A model generated the notes under the pieces. That model searched no databases. It was not told where the DNA came from and was given only the letters and a program-made list of their open reading frames with translations. This document shows positions 46,563-58,539 of a stretch of 64,000 nt of DNA, in pieces. The DNA comes from Sanghuangporus weigelae (Eukaryota > Basidiomycota > Agaricomycetes > Hymenochaetales > Hymenochaetaceae): NCBI GenBank assembly GCA_033182465.1, contig CP137324.1:868001-932000 (forward strand), read 5' to 3'. The position numbers and the translations under genes were made by a program. How positions within the stretch are numbered: the first letter of the stretch is position 1; each line of letters begins with the position of its first letter.

Positions 46563-48625
46563 ATGACAGAGTACCGAATTGACGTCCCCATTTTCTTCGC
46601 GCCCTGTGATAGCCCAGTGGCAAGTCTCATGGCTCTTGTTCTCCACCCGTGGACCAATCCTTGCTTAGGAAGCGGCGCAACTAGCGAGAACGAAAGCTCT
46701 TACCCGTATTCTTCAAAAGAGACTTTGGACAAAGTATCTGCTCTGGTTGACAACAACGGCAGGCCGGTTATTCTGCTCAAGATTTACAGAACTCCACAGA
46801 CCCCAGCTTCAATCCCCATTTTCTATGAGAATGAGGAGATCACTGGTAATGTCGAACTCAATCTCACAAAGCCAGAAAGCGTCGAAGAAGTCGTTCTTTC
46901 GGTGTGTTTTACGTTAGAGAATCTTCCAAACGTCGGGTTGATGTTTTCTCTGTTTATGAAGATTCGAGGAATAATGAAGGGCCTCGCCGGGAATGCAAAA
47001 GTATTTATTGAGGTAACGGAGCAACTTTGGGATGCGCATCAGGTCGACCAGGGTGTGTGCTCGGAGCCCCAGACGGGAGAAGCCCATCGCGTACAATTGA
47101 AAGGATATTTCAACTGGCCATTCTCTCTGAAGCTTCCTTATCATGTACAATCAAAAGACGCCAATCCTGGTGGACTGACCGACAGTCAACAACTTCCTCC
47201 ATCTTTCTCTATGCCCAACTCTCATTCGAGTATATCTTATGAGGTGAATATCACAGTCAGAGGACGCCATAATCTCTCGTAAGTATACATTTTCAAACAG
47301 TTGGTTATTGCTGACTCTCTTATCCGAAGTCTTTCATCTTCATTTCAATATGTACCCGCTATGCGACCTCCTTGCCTAGCATCACCGGTGGGGCTGGCAT
47401 GCAATCAAGCTATGGATGAAGATCAATGGGAAGTTTTCCGATCTTTCCCGGTACGCGGGATTGCATTTGCGACGTATTCGGTTGATGTGGTCTGTACAGT
47501 AAGCTTGAGTAGTTGTTATTCAAATTTCTATGGATTTATGTCTCTCTGTTCCGCTAGTTCGCTCTACCAAAGCCTCTGCATTACATTCGAGGTGCATCGG
47601 TCCTCTGTGCACTTGCCATCGAAAGTAGCGATGAAAATGTTCTGGAACTGCTGGGGAATAGTCGTGCTCCTTTTGTTCGACTTACTCGCCATGTTGAAGA
47701 TTCTGGCTCCGGTTTAGAGACGAAGATTGCTAAAATATGGGATGCAATCAAACAACCGAGCGCATTCGTCAGTTGTGCAACCTGGCGTGTGGCAGATGTC
47801 GATAATGAGCAGAATCAAGAGATAAAGGCAGCCATACGTGCGCTGCAGACCAGCCTGGGAGGTGATACGCGCTCAAAGATAGTCGTTGGTCAAATCTGTC
47901 TTGCGCCAGATCTAACACCGTCGTTTTCGTTTGCAAAAATGACTCTTAAGGTCCGTTTTCATCGTGCATTTCGAGCAATAATATGCCGGCGCTCATATTT
48001 GATTACTCAGTACGAAATTCAGATACTACCTTTCCGAGCCGCGGGGTTCGTGGCTGAAGACGGAGAGAGGGCCATATTTTTCCGGACGGGGATCAAAATT
48101 GCGTCAGCACCGCCCATGCCTACGTTAACGCGCCCAAGCTCAATAGCATCGACATCATCGGTTTCCCGTGCGAATTCCATGCGCAGACACCAGCCAAATG
48201 CTAGTCTTGAGCTGCTACCACGGCCACGTCCTGCACCGGCATCTTCGGCGACTTATCCACTGTCTCGGAGTACTGGAGATCCATCAAATCCTGCGTGCAG
48301 AAGGCGTTGCAACCGAGCTATTGTTGACCGGGATCGACCTCTTCCTTCTGTGCCCAAATGCGCCAGCACCGCAAACTCAAACCTAAACTCAGATTCTACC
48401 TCCAGTTCCAATTTCGGATCCGATTGTGATTCCCGTTGTATTCATCCGCCGGAGCGAAAAAGCTCTCTCCGAGATGAGCGTCCGGGCTCGAATCTGGATC
48501 GGGACTCAGAGGAGGAGACGAGGTCGGCGGTTTACTCGCTGCGACGATCTGCGACGGCACCTCAAACTCGTGGACCGCCATTACCACCCCGCGCGTCGTT
48601 CCCATCTCGACAATGCACCCGTTGA
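46563..48625 (+). CDS. Arrestin-like protein
   Basis: Four exons with short introns. The N-terminal part contains IYENEEITGNVELNLTKPESVEEVVLSV-type strands (the text reads FYENEEITGNVELNL), the usual arrestin-N pattern. The exons then give KGYFNWPFSLKLPYHV, SISYEVNITVRGRH, TFALPKPLHYIRGASV (arrestin-C pattern LPxPLxYxRG), and YEIQILPFRAAGFV. The tail is Ser/Pro/Arg-rich (RPRPAPASS, RGPPLPPRASFP). Fungal arrestins commonly act as ubiquitin-ligase adaptors for plasma-membrane transporters; no clear PPxY is seen, so the partner is uncertain. The start is doubtful: ATG 46563 lies within a few bases of a TATA box, so the functional start may be the in-frame Met at 46629 (MALVLHPW). Confidence 0.7.
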
Positions 48626-49406
48626 TGTTGCTATGCATTCAACGATCATTGATCATGATTGCTGTGCGTATCATGCTATCATCGTCTCATTGGCAATTCA
48701 TGATCAGCCATTTCCGATATCGAGCCTGAGCACCGATACCGATACCGGCGCCCAGAATAGCGCTGGACTGCGATCAGCGATCACGTCGAGCAGACAACGG
48801 ACGAATCTGTCTATCTGCGCGGTATGTCGTTGTCAAGCCCAGATTACGCCTTCCGGTGTCCCACTTCATTCAGTCATTCGTCATTTGCGGCTTTTTGCCA
48901 CAATAGATTTGGCCTGACGGATATAGCTACAACCAATACTTACCAGCACCTCAGTTCCGTCTTCGTTCCCCGATCCTCTTCCAACTTTCTTGTCTTCTTG
49001 ACACTTCCGAAAGACCATGCTCACACTGTCATCTCAATTCCAGCATCCCCTCTCCCCCTTTTCCTTTTTCCAACCCTGGCGTATATTGCATGCATGTATG
49101 AGCGTGTATGATGTACAACCCGGTCAGCTCGTATGTAATACTGTACACTTTGTATTCTCTAACAAACGCCTTCCCCCTTCCCTACGACGCTATTTTTATT
49201 ATCTTGTTTTCACACTATTGTTATCTTTATATTTCCATTTTCCTCAATGCCATCCATGCCCGACATCCGGATCATATTCTATTCTATATAAATGTACTAT
49301 TTATTGCATTTGCATCCCATTTGCATTTCATCACTTCGCGACGATTATTTCATTTTTATCAGACCGACGCGGCACGATAGATTCATAGATAGACATAAGT
49401 TAGATA
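48626..49406. other. 3' flank of the arrestin-like gene, no gene seen
   Basis: T- and C-rich sequence with several short frames, none with a recognised domain. It ends at the left TA of the MITE. Confidence 0.45.
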
Positions 49407-49875
49407 CAGTTGAAATTGTCATAGTGCATTGAATCATAATGCATAAATCTTATAATGCATTGGGTTTGGGCTTCTCCCGACTTGGGAGAAGGGAAATTAT
49501 GCAAAAATTTCATACTGCATAATGCATTGCAGTTTGGGCCAATTTATGCATTTTAATGTGCTATTTTTGTGAAATTTGTCCATCAGTCACCATATTTAGG
49601 CATTTTTTTCTCAACATCAGTCACTACTATGTCATACTTCCGATCACTGCCAAGTACAAATAGCTAATTTCCAATGTGATTTATGAAATATTTTATCATC
49701 AGCTTACTCATTCGATGCCAGGTCAGTCCCAGAAAGGCTAATTTCAAGCGGAAAGAATAAAGTTCATCATTTTACTTAATGCAGAAGGTGATTCCCACGC
49801 ACCATGTTGCATAATTTTCATAATGCATTAGGAGATACCTTCTCCCGACGTTATGTGTTATGACAATTTCAACTG
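49407..49875. mobile_element. MITE-like non-autonomous DNA transposon with TA target duplication
   Basis: The 469-bp AT-rich element starts CAGTTGAAATTGTCATA and ends TATGACAATTTCAACTG, which is a perfect 17-bp terminal inverted repeat. It is flanked by TA on both sides (49405-49406 and 49876-49877), the target duplication of Tc1/mariner elements. Inside are several TAATGCAT/GCATAAT motifs near both ends, plus a CTTCTCCCGAC block near each end. There is no coding capacity. The perfect ends suggest a fairly young insertion. The transposase remnant at 613-1780 is of the right superfamily, but its own ends were not found, so no direct link is claimed. Confidence 0.85.
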
Positions 49876-49877
49876 TA

Positions 49878-50632
49878 CTGTATTTGCATCTCGTAGAATA
49901 GAACTACTTGCAAAACACTTTTGGTGGATCGTCCCTATGTCGAGCGCCATCAAAAACACTCAGTCACTAGTAAAAGAAGAGAAAGAACCCCAAAGCACGA
50001 TTCAAATGCATTTTCAAGCTACTATTAAGGAGACACACATTATTCTACGGTAGATAAAGACGGAAAGAAAAAAAGAAAGGAGATAACGTGTATCGCATAT
50101 TATCGAGACATGCACATGATGACGACGCGGGACGCATAAGACGTAAATTTGTCGGTAAGCTATTATATGTGTGGGTGAGAGGGGAAAGAGGAAAAGGAGA
50201 AGAGAAGCGTTCAAGAAGGAAGAGATACTAGAGTGGAAGAGGGTTGGTTACGGATCATAAATATCCAGAACTGAGAACGAGATCAAAAGGGCGATCGAAG
50301 ACGAATATAATGGACGCTATACATCCCGACGATAACATCAGGACGATGACGACAACAACAGCTACACCAATCATACTCAAGTGTAGAACGAAAGGGAGAA
50401 AAGAATTAAGATCATCAGCGGACATACTGAGCGGAACAACAACCCCAAGATATAGGGAGTCGCGATCACAAATGCAAGAACGGAATGAACAGCTGGATGG
50501 ATACAGGATCAGGATCATAGAGAGACATACATAGCAAGACAGACGAGATGCTGCATAGTTCATCACAAAAAAGTCAAAAGAGTGCGCGGGCGGAGCACCA
50601 AGTCGACGCGCTGGCGAGCCAACGGGAATAGA
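49878..50632. other. 3' flank of the G-alpha gene, no gene seen
   Basis: Sequence between the MITE and the stop of the G-alpha gene. Short frames on both strands lack domains. Confidence 0.45.
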
Positions 50633-53600
50633 TTACACCAGTGAAGCATCTTGCAAGTATCCGCGGAAGATCGAATCTCTCACTGTGATAAAAGGAACGG
50701 TCGGTTAGTACAAGTGCTCCTTTCGCATTGCGAAAATGACATGGAGTAATAGGAAATGAATAAAACTGCGATGACTTTTCTCAGCCGAAGGCGACCAAAC
50801 AAGAAGTGGATGCACGAAATCGCCCATATCACACATCGTCACCGATCCTCGCCGCAACAAATGATGGCGAAGACGATGATCCTAGAGCAAAGCCGAACTC
50901 CCCTCAAAAGGAAAATGAACAAATCATAAGTGATATGCAATGTCACATCTCATCAGCTCATACAGACGCCAACAAGCGTGGCGTTTGAGTGGAGTGGAAC
51001 AGCACCAGGAAGGAGGCAGATCCTATCACCTGTCCCACTCCTAAAAATAATCTCCAGGAGGCACCCGACAGACACTCATCCCATCATGGAATATAAATCG
51101 ACTGATGGCATGATGGGCCGATGCTGATCGCAATTCCAAATGAGCGTGCAGCTGTGCAATGAACACCAATGCTCTGATGAGCAGAGAACACTGCACCTGC
51201 CCATTCCGAACTCGAGTCACGACTCGGAACAAAGCAAAAGTATCCCGAAGTCGATGCGGTGCACGAGAGTTACGTCGGATCCAATATTGGAGGCCAAGTC
51301 CAAGGAGAGAAAGTCCAAGGAGAGAAGCAAGGGAAGAGAAATGATGAATGGGAAGCATTCATAAAAGCATTCATAAAAAAAATGAAGCAACAACGAAAAA
51401 TATATGGGTGCATATGGCAGTCATCCGAAAACCACGCAATCCGGATGTACTGTATATGCAATCCGAGAAGGAAGGGAAAGAAGCAGCAGCTTCAATCCAA
51501 AGGCGGAAGCAACAAAGTGGCAACAACGCCTTGGAACAAAAGACTCCGAGGCCGAAAGTATCCGTCCAGAACAGAAACCAAAGGATAATAAAGAAGAAAG
51601 AAACAGGATAGAAAAAAAAGCTCACCGTTCCGAATAACACTCTGCGTCGTACTCGTATCAACGACACTAGTCTGATGCGTATACAGCACCCGATGTTCTT
51701 CGTTATTCTTCCTATGCACCTGCAGGAAATGCGTGCGGAAGTATTCGATGACCGCTTCGTACGTGTTCGGCCGGTCGCCGTATGATGGGATACTATGTAA
51801 CGAATAACAAAAAAATTCAGCTCGGAAGAACACACACGTGTAAAGATTGGAGAAATGGAAGTTTGGGATTCGGACGTACTATCGCTTGACATGGACGCCT
51901 GCGCCGAGTTTTTGTTTGAGGACATCTGTTTTGTCTGTAACGCGTAGAGGAAAAATGGGTCAGCGGATCAGATACTTTCTGGCGATGGCGAATGGAAGCA
52001 AACAAAGCTTACTGAGGAAAAGAACGAGATGGACTTTCTTGAGAAGCTCATTCGAACAGATCATAGTGAACAACTGGAGGGAGTCGTTTATCCGGTTCAT
52101 CTTGGGTTCTTCCTCCAGGTACTGAGTTTCATCCCAGATGTCAGCATCCCGCTTTCTAAACAGGGTACTCTGTACAAGCTCCTTACCTGATCGAATGCGC
52201 TTACGGGCGCTAAGAAAATAATAGCATTCGCATCGTCGAAGTACGGGACCCAGGTATGGCGCTGTCCGCGCGCACCACCGACGTCGTACAGATGCCATAC
52301 GACGCTTTTCCCGGATACTTGAACCATGAATTCGTGAGAAGCGATGCCCATTGTTTGCAAACGCGCACGGAGAATGTCGTCTGTTGAGGGTGTGTAATCT
52401 GAGGCGGAGACGCGGTCGATGCTCTTCATGAAGCTAGAGTGAACGTTAGATTAAACAAGATCAGAGAATCCTACAGACTGCAAGCGAAGAACGTACTGCT
52501 CAGCACTCTCCTGTAAACGAAGCTTGCGTTTATCGATAATGGCGCGCACGACCGGGTGCGACCAAAGCGCCTTGACATCATCCCGGCACGCGAGCAAAAG
52601 ACGCGAGATCTTGTTAAGTTCCTCTTCCACGGGGTTTGGCCTGCCACTCGCGTTCTCCTCATTCTCCTCGGAGTGTCTTCTCTTCTTGCCAGAGACGCTC
52701 ATGGTCGTCTGCCAGCCGGAGCGGACGTACACGCCACCGCCACGACGACGTGCGAGCGTGCCTACCTGGACGCCGCCACTCAGGCGATCCGCGAGGCTGG
52801 CCTCCGCGGTGAGCAGCGGACTCAGCCGTAGCTTGAGCGTAGCGAGTTCTCTGCGCGTCGCGGTCGTCAGCGTAGGCAGGCCGCCTTCGCTCTCGGCTTT
52901 TGCCAGTGCGTCCTGCTCTGCGATCTCCGCATCGTCTTGTGCGTCGAGAGAATTGTCCATCACGGCAGAGGACGGACCGGCAACAGCAGCGCTAGAAGAG
53001 GAAGCAGCAGAGCTGGGTCCCGCGATGTTGGGAAGGGCGATAGTGGCGTTTTGCGGTGATCCGAGGTTGAGGGCTTCAAGCGCCTGCAGGATCCGTTTGA
53101 CGTTGCGGACTACGTTGAAGTACACGACGGCGCGCCATGATGCCCGTTCCTCATCGAGCGATGCCGGAGCATAGAAGAGCTGGAACTGCTTTTGGAGCGT
53201 CGATTTCCCCGACTCTGCTTGGCCCAGAAGCAGTAACTAGAAACCATCAAAGATAGTTAGAAACAGCTTTTACATGCCGAGGAGTGGGATCAAAATTAGG
53301 AGAAGATTGATGATGTGTCTGAGGTTTGAATTGAATTGAATTGAACAGGGGTTGCAACGCTCTGACACGTATGGCACGCCATGTCCACTCGTGTGCGCCC
53401 GTTGGTCCACCTCAGTAAGCACAAATTGACAAAGGCGATGCAGAATCCCCTCACTGCGCCGCCAGCCACGGGTTCTAGTGCTTCCTTAAGTCCGAAAATA
53501 ATAAAAATTCCCCTGCTAAGCAAGTCGTGGGTAGCGCAGAGTGAAGTTCGGGAGCAGCGGTGGTCCGAAAGCAGTGAAACGAAAGGGATCACGTAAAGCA

Positions 53601-53895
53601 GGGATGCCGAACAGAATGAACGAGATTCGCAGACAAGCACTGAACTGGAGCAGGGAGGGAGCAGGCTATGGCTAGGAAAGTAACTGACCTTGACTTGCGT
53701 GTTGGCACGTTTCTTTGCCTCGCGCTCGAGACGTAGTTCTTCATCTATTCTGTCCGAAATTTCCTGTGCCTCTCTTTCGGCTTTGATTCTGAGCTCGCGT
53801 TCGATGTCGGACTCGAAGGGGGGAGGCCTGAGAGCGAGAGCGAGAGGGTCATTATCTGAGTATATTGTGGACGTGCGGGATTGAGTGCGAATCAT
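50633..53895 (-). CDS. Atypical heterotrimeric G-protein alpha subunit
   Basis: Exon joins restore the G-alpha fold: QVK-LLLLGQAESGKSTLQKQF (P-loop), AE-HFMKSIDRVSASDYTP, DILRARLQTMGI (switch I Arg kept), WHLYDVGGARGQRHTW (switch II), FDQ-YLEEEPKMNRINDSLQLF, LVLFL-NKTDVLKQKL (NKxD), YIPSYGDRPNTYEAVI, HQTSVVDT (in place of TCATDT), and a last exon VRDSIFRGYLQDASLV at 50682-50633. Oddities: the catalytic switch II Gln is Ala (codon 52271-52273); the N-terminus MIRTQSRTS has no MG myristoylation signal; there is an insertion of about 150 residues in the helical domain (Ser/Ala-rich, then KKRRHSEENEEN); and two introns are long for this genome (452 bp, 53688-53237; 943 bp, 51625-50683). The gene probably codes for a membrane-associated GTP-binding protein with slow or altered hydrolysis, one of the divergent G-alphas seen in mushrooms. 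Confidence 0.88.
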
Positions 53896-54124
53896 TGTGG
53901 CTTGCTAGTGACACGAGAGAGAGTGAGAGAGAGAGACGAGGAAGTGATGGTGGAAGGAAGAGAAGGATTACTATTACTTATGTGCTGTATGTGCCTGTAC
54001 ATCATCAACACAGCATCATCTCATCTTCGGGGGCGAGTAATTGCCATTTGCATATGTATATATGCACATTATATTTAATTCATTGTCGATCATCGCTTAG
54101 CTTTGCCTTTGTCCTCGATCCATC
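53896..54124. promoter_or_regulatory. Divergent promoter region of G-alpha and cyclophilin
   Basis: A 229-bp region between two divergent start codons. It holds a GA-rich tract (GAGAGAGTGAGAGAGAGAGACG at about 53911-53932) that may be a nucleosome-free or factor-binding site, and a CATATGTATATATGCAC stretch at about 54051 that could serve as a TATA box for the cyclophilin. Confidence 0.45.
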
Positions 54125-55696
54125 ATGGTACGTACAGGGTCACACAACATATCATATCCATTCTAAGCATTCCCCCAGTCCGTCACTCTACACACTACAC
54201 ACGGTGACTTGAAGGTCCGTTATTATTATTATATTCAAGCTGAGATTCATTCTCACCTGCATCAGATCGAATTATCCTGCGAAGCATCCCCAAAGGCTTC
54301 CGAAAACTTCCTCGCTCATTGCGCAGCGGGCACCTACAATGGCGTAAAGTTTCACAGAAACATCGCAGGCTTCATGGTCCAGACGGGCGATCCATCCGGC
54401 ACAGGAAAGGGCGGTCAGAGCATTTGGGGCAAACCTTTCCCGGATGAGATCAGAGCTGCACTCAAGGTATGTGTGTCTGTGTTCGTGTTTCTGTGTCTCT
54501 GTGATGTGATGTGATGTGATGTGAGGCTACGCTACGATCTCTGTTACCGCCGCAGAACTGCGTACGGGGACCCGGTGATTGGTGATTAATATTGGTGCTG
54601 CGCTGGTAGTGCCAGTGCACCCCATCATGCTTCTTGTTCTCCTCCTTGTTCTCCCCTCCCGCTCGTCTTTGGCAATCATACGTGTTTGGAACTTGTCCGA
54701 TGATGAGATGAGATGTGTCGGTACCCCACTAGGCGACTTTGAATAGTTTGCGTACTTTGGGTTCAGGGAGATGGAAGTTGTCTGAATGTGCAACAGGCAT
54801 TGGTCTCTGCACTGCACCGTCTACGATCAACTTCGCAAAACCCCGTTCGAGCCCATCGTTCCGTCGTCCGCATCTCGTCTGGCTGTTTGATCGTTGCGCA
54901 TCGCGGAAGCCCAGCGGGCCCGATAATGCTGGATAGAAGCCATCGATCGTAGCAACCGGAAGGAACAGCTGCCACATACTGGCTCGCTCTCCCACCTCGA
55001 TAGCACCTCGAGATCTTCCATATCTCATATCTCTTTCCTCCGTTAATCCACTGGCTAACAATGTTCCATTCCCGATGCGATGGATACAGTTCAACGCGCG
55101 CGGGATCGTTGCTATGGCCAACTCGGGGCCTGACACCAACAAGTCCCAGTTTTTCATCACCTATTCCAAACAGCCTCATCTCGATGGGAAGTACACCATC
55201 TTCGGCAAGTAAGTGTCCAGTACACCCATTGCTTTTTATGTACTCTTTTCTCTTCGTCGGTCAAACTCTCTTTTTCTCTCAGTCTCACTACTATGTTCCC
55301 TTCCATTCCCTTCCGTTCTGTACACTCCTTCAAACACATCGCAACTTCTTGCTCTCGGCTTCGATTCGTGTAGTCTGTCCGTCTGATATTGATTGGTTGG
55401 TCCCTAGGGTAATAGACGGCGCCGACTCGACGCTAGACGCAATCGAGCGCGAACCCGTAGACGGGAAACACCGACCGCTCAAGGAAGTCCTTCTCAATAG
55501 CGTACGTTCTCGCGCGTTCTAGCCTTGTTCTATTCTATTCTACCTCGATTCGTATATTCTAACCTAACCTTCCCACTGCCCGTGTGTGTACGCTTTTGAA
55601 CTGCGTCTCGCGATCCTATTCGACACGTTCTCTTTTGGCGTTTGCTAGGTGACTATCCACGCGAACCCCATCGCCGATGCGACGCTGCTTAAGTAG
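54125..55696 (+). CDS. PPIL3: Peptidyl-prolyl cis-trans isomerase, PPIL3-type cyclophilin
   Basis: Exon 1 contributes only the ATG (54125-54127), followed at once by GTACGT. Exon 2 is 54179-54214 ([12 protein letters not shown]). Then come [41 protein letters not shown] (catalytic Arg and Gln), [36 protein letters not shown], and a final exon [15 protein letters not shown]. These are the family's conserved blocks and the length of about 160 residues fits PPIL3. The Trp that binds cyclosporin in cyclophilin A is Tyr here, as usual for this class. PPIL3 is a spliceosome-associated prolyl isomerase. Introns are unusually long: 623 bp (54467-55089, with a GTGAT pentamer run near 54501), 199 bp and about 147 bp, unlike most genes nearby. 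Confidence 0.92.
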
Positions 55697-56997
55697 TGGG
55701 ATGTTGGTTTTTTTGTCGTTCCTGATTTGCTGCGCGGAACGGCAATCGAGAGCTTTCCAGAGAGTCTCTCTCACTCGGCATACTGTAATGCGGTTGGAAC
55801 TGACGTGCCTTGGTTGGAAAGAGAGAGGAGCTATTCTATAACGAATATGTGACATACGATCTGCAATGGGTTCCCTGAACGGTTTTCCGTTTATCTTCGG
55901 TATGATTCGTACTTTGGGACGTTCGTGTTCTCTGGTACGGTTTTTCGAGACAAACGAGGGAATGTCAATGCCAGTACTTATCGCTGAGCGGAAGCTGGCT
56001 CAGCGACCTTGTTCAACGTAGTGCATATGCGGATGGATAGACAACTTCTCTTCTTCCTCCGTGTCTGACTTTAGTATCTATTATCTCTCCCTCTCTCTGT
56101 ATTTACACAGAGGTTGGACCGCCGAACGCTCTTCCCTTTTCCCCTCATTTCCTCATTTCATATCGCAAGTGTCTTCTCGATTTATCCGAAGCGTCGAGTT
56201 CGCGTTCGGAAAAAGCTTCCAACAAATGACTGCCTAGTATGTGTGTGCTTTGGACGGTCCCCGCAGAGACCTTCTCTGGTCGGCCACGCATGCATACGTA
56301 CAGTATATGGTTATTATACATATGAGATCGCAAGTAGTATGCTATGCGATTGGATTTAGCGCTCTGGATCCTCCTGTGCTCTTTTGCGCGAAAGAGGAAC
56401 TCAGGAAGTCGTCTTTCCGTATCGAAGACCTAGAATCCTGGAATTCAAGGCTTCTTCGAGTCCTTCGGACGTTGACTTTTTTTTTTTGACTGACGTTAGA
56501 GCTCATGGATGTTATTATTATTACTTACTTACTTACTTACTTCTCTTCTGTCTCGCTTTCTTTTTTCTTTGTGAAGGTCCCTGCTCTGTCTTCATTTTCA
56601 TCATCTTCGGTGCATGTGAAGTTATCTGTTCGTTGGAGTTGTTTAGGTCCGTGCTCGTACGTACGTACACGATTGTGGCATCTCTGTGCATACAGTACAG
56701 GATACACGACGATGAAAATAGATGAAGGCAGCTTTTGCTGTTTTATATATCTTCAGGTCTGATATTGGATTCTTCCCATATCGCTTCTGAATAAGCATAC
56801 ATGGTTCAGTGAAAGAAGTGTGCGGCTATTAATATTGTATGCACAACTGTATGTATGTACGTACGCACTCATACAAATCTCACCATCCAATACAAATATA
56901 CACCCAGCTCAGCCAAGTGACTCAAATACATCCAGAGCTTCAAGTTACCGCACAAAAAGTTACTGTACAAAGTTAACTAAATACGGAGTTAACATTT
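55697..56997. other. Convergent 3' flanks with a TTAC microsatellite
   Basis: A 1.3-kb region between the stops of the cyclophilin (plus) and capping protein (minus). It contains five TTAC units at 56521-56540 and several T-rich tracts. No gene is supported. Confidence 0.5.
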
Positions 56998-58227
56998 TCA
57001 CTTCCGCATGAGTCCAACGAGCTCCTTCTGCAGCTCTCTTTGCTTCCTCGCGCGCTCGAGACTCTCATAAGACCGCAGCTCGTGCACGACGTCGCGCGTC
57101 TTGCCGAAATACACGTCCTGCAGGAGGTTCCGCATCTTGAGCTCCTGGTCTTCGACCATCCGGCCCGTGTTGGTGATGTGCGAGGACGGGTCGGCGAGTG
57201 GGTGGTCCTGCTCGATCTGCCATAAGCAGATCGTGTATTATTTAGCGAAGGGGTGTATGTGAGGAACGGATAGATAGATAGAGATATGCATATGGACTGT
57301 GGTGAGACTAGTACTAACCTGCCTCGTCATACTCCCGCTCAAGGTGATCGTCCCCTCCCCTTTGCTGCTGTCAATCCCGACATCCTTCTTGTCCTTGTCC
57401 GACTCGCTGCTATTCCGACTTTGGGTGGTGAGGTGTAGCATGATCGTGCTTGTGAGCTTGTAATGCGCGTGTCGCCCGCGCTCGGAGGCTTCGAAGACGT
57501 GGATGGAGTCCCATGCGCCCGAAGGTGCGTCGGACGAGTTTGGAGAGAGGACTGGCGCGGAATAAAAATTCGTGAGGAACAAGTGAAAGGATGGAGGAGA
57601 AACGGAGACAGACCCTTCTTGAGTACTACGACGCCTGCAAACCCGCCGTCGTCAAGGTCCCAAAGATATACGGAGGACACACCGCCCTCGAAGTACCTGT
57701 CCACATCCGTTATGGACTATTCTTTCGTTTTCATACGAGAGAGAAGAGTAAATACCGACATCTCGCGATATGTATCAAACGCTTCGTTTGCTGCGATCTC
57801 CAGTTTCCGCAGCCTTGGAGACGGCGTCGTACCGTCGTCTAACGGTGGGTCGTATTCATTCGTCCAAGGTGATCTTCAATTCCATGCAGTCCAAGCAAAC
57901 GATCGAGGAACACATAATTTCGTAGATATGTATGCGGAATCAAAACACGGCATAAACAGCGGAATACATTTGTCAGTTCACCAATCAACCTTGAAAAGCG
58001 TAGATAGATGCACACCGATAGCTCTCCCCATCCCGATTATAATCGCACGCAAGATACTCCCGTCCCGTCGCACGGTCAACCATAAGTCTAAGTGGCTGAT
58101 CGACGCTCCCGAGTAAGTCATCAGCATACTCCGGACAGATATTCACCAAGGCCTGGACATTCTCCTCTACTTTCGTGGGTGGAAGCCGACGCATGAGGTC
58201 GAGCATTGAGTCGAGGAGGTCCGTCAT
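56998..58227 (-). CDS. CAP2: F-actin-capping protein subunit beta
   Basis: A multi-exon minus-strand gene. The start [24 protein letters not shown] is the family N-terminus. Then follow [81 protein letters not shown] (hallmark), [59 protein letters not shown] and [15 protein letters not shown]. It ends in the amphipathic helix [12 protein letters not shown] that caps actin barbed ends. With the alpha subunit it forms the CP heterodimer and limits filament growth at cortical patches. The length and all conserved blocks are normal. No disabling change is seen. Confidence 0.94.
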
Positions 58228-58539
58228 TTTGTTTCCAGATGAAAGAGAATAAAAAAGAGTTGGTAAGGAAGAGGATTGGATGGATGCTTATTGCTATGCT
58301 GCTATGGCTAAGGGTTCAGACGCGTCGTGAACTTCGTGAACGCGTCGATATTCGAGCTGAGTTTAAAACTTTATTCAGATAAATCTGATAATATTGTAAG
58401 TATTCCCTTCTTTTCAATCCTCGGTCGATAGCTACATACATGTAACCGACTCTGTCAGCCAGGCTTACTGAGTACCACCGAATGAGTCTAAAAAATCTGC
58501 TGTAGCATTATGGAAATGCAGAGTACACTCTGATATTAT
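58228..58539. other. Intergenic, no gene seen
   Basis: A 312-bp stretch upstream of the capping-protein gene and downstream of the carrier gene, both minus strand. It must include the capping-protein promoter. Confidence 0.45.

Noticed and set aside
51371-51925. 184-codon minus-strand frame over the G-alpha exon and intron
   Set aside because: It is a shadow running through the true exon YIPSYGDRP... in another frame and into the 943-bp intron.
54467-55089. Frames inside the long cyclophilin intron as a nested gene
   Set aside because: Frames on the two strands overlap each other, have no domains and no start or splice support.
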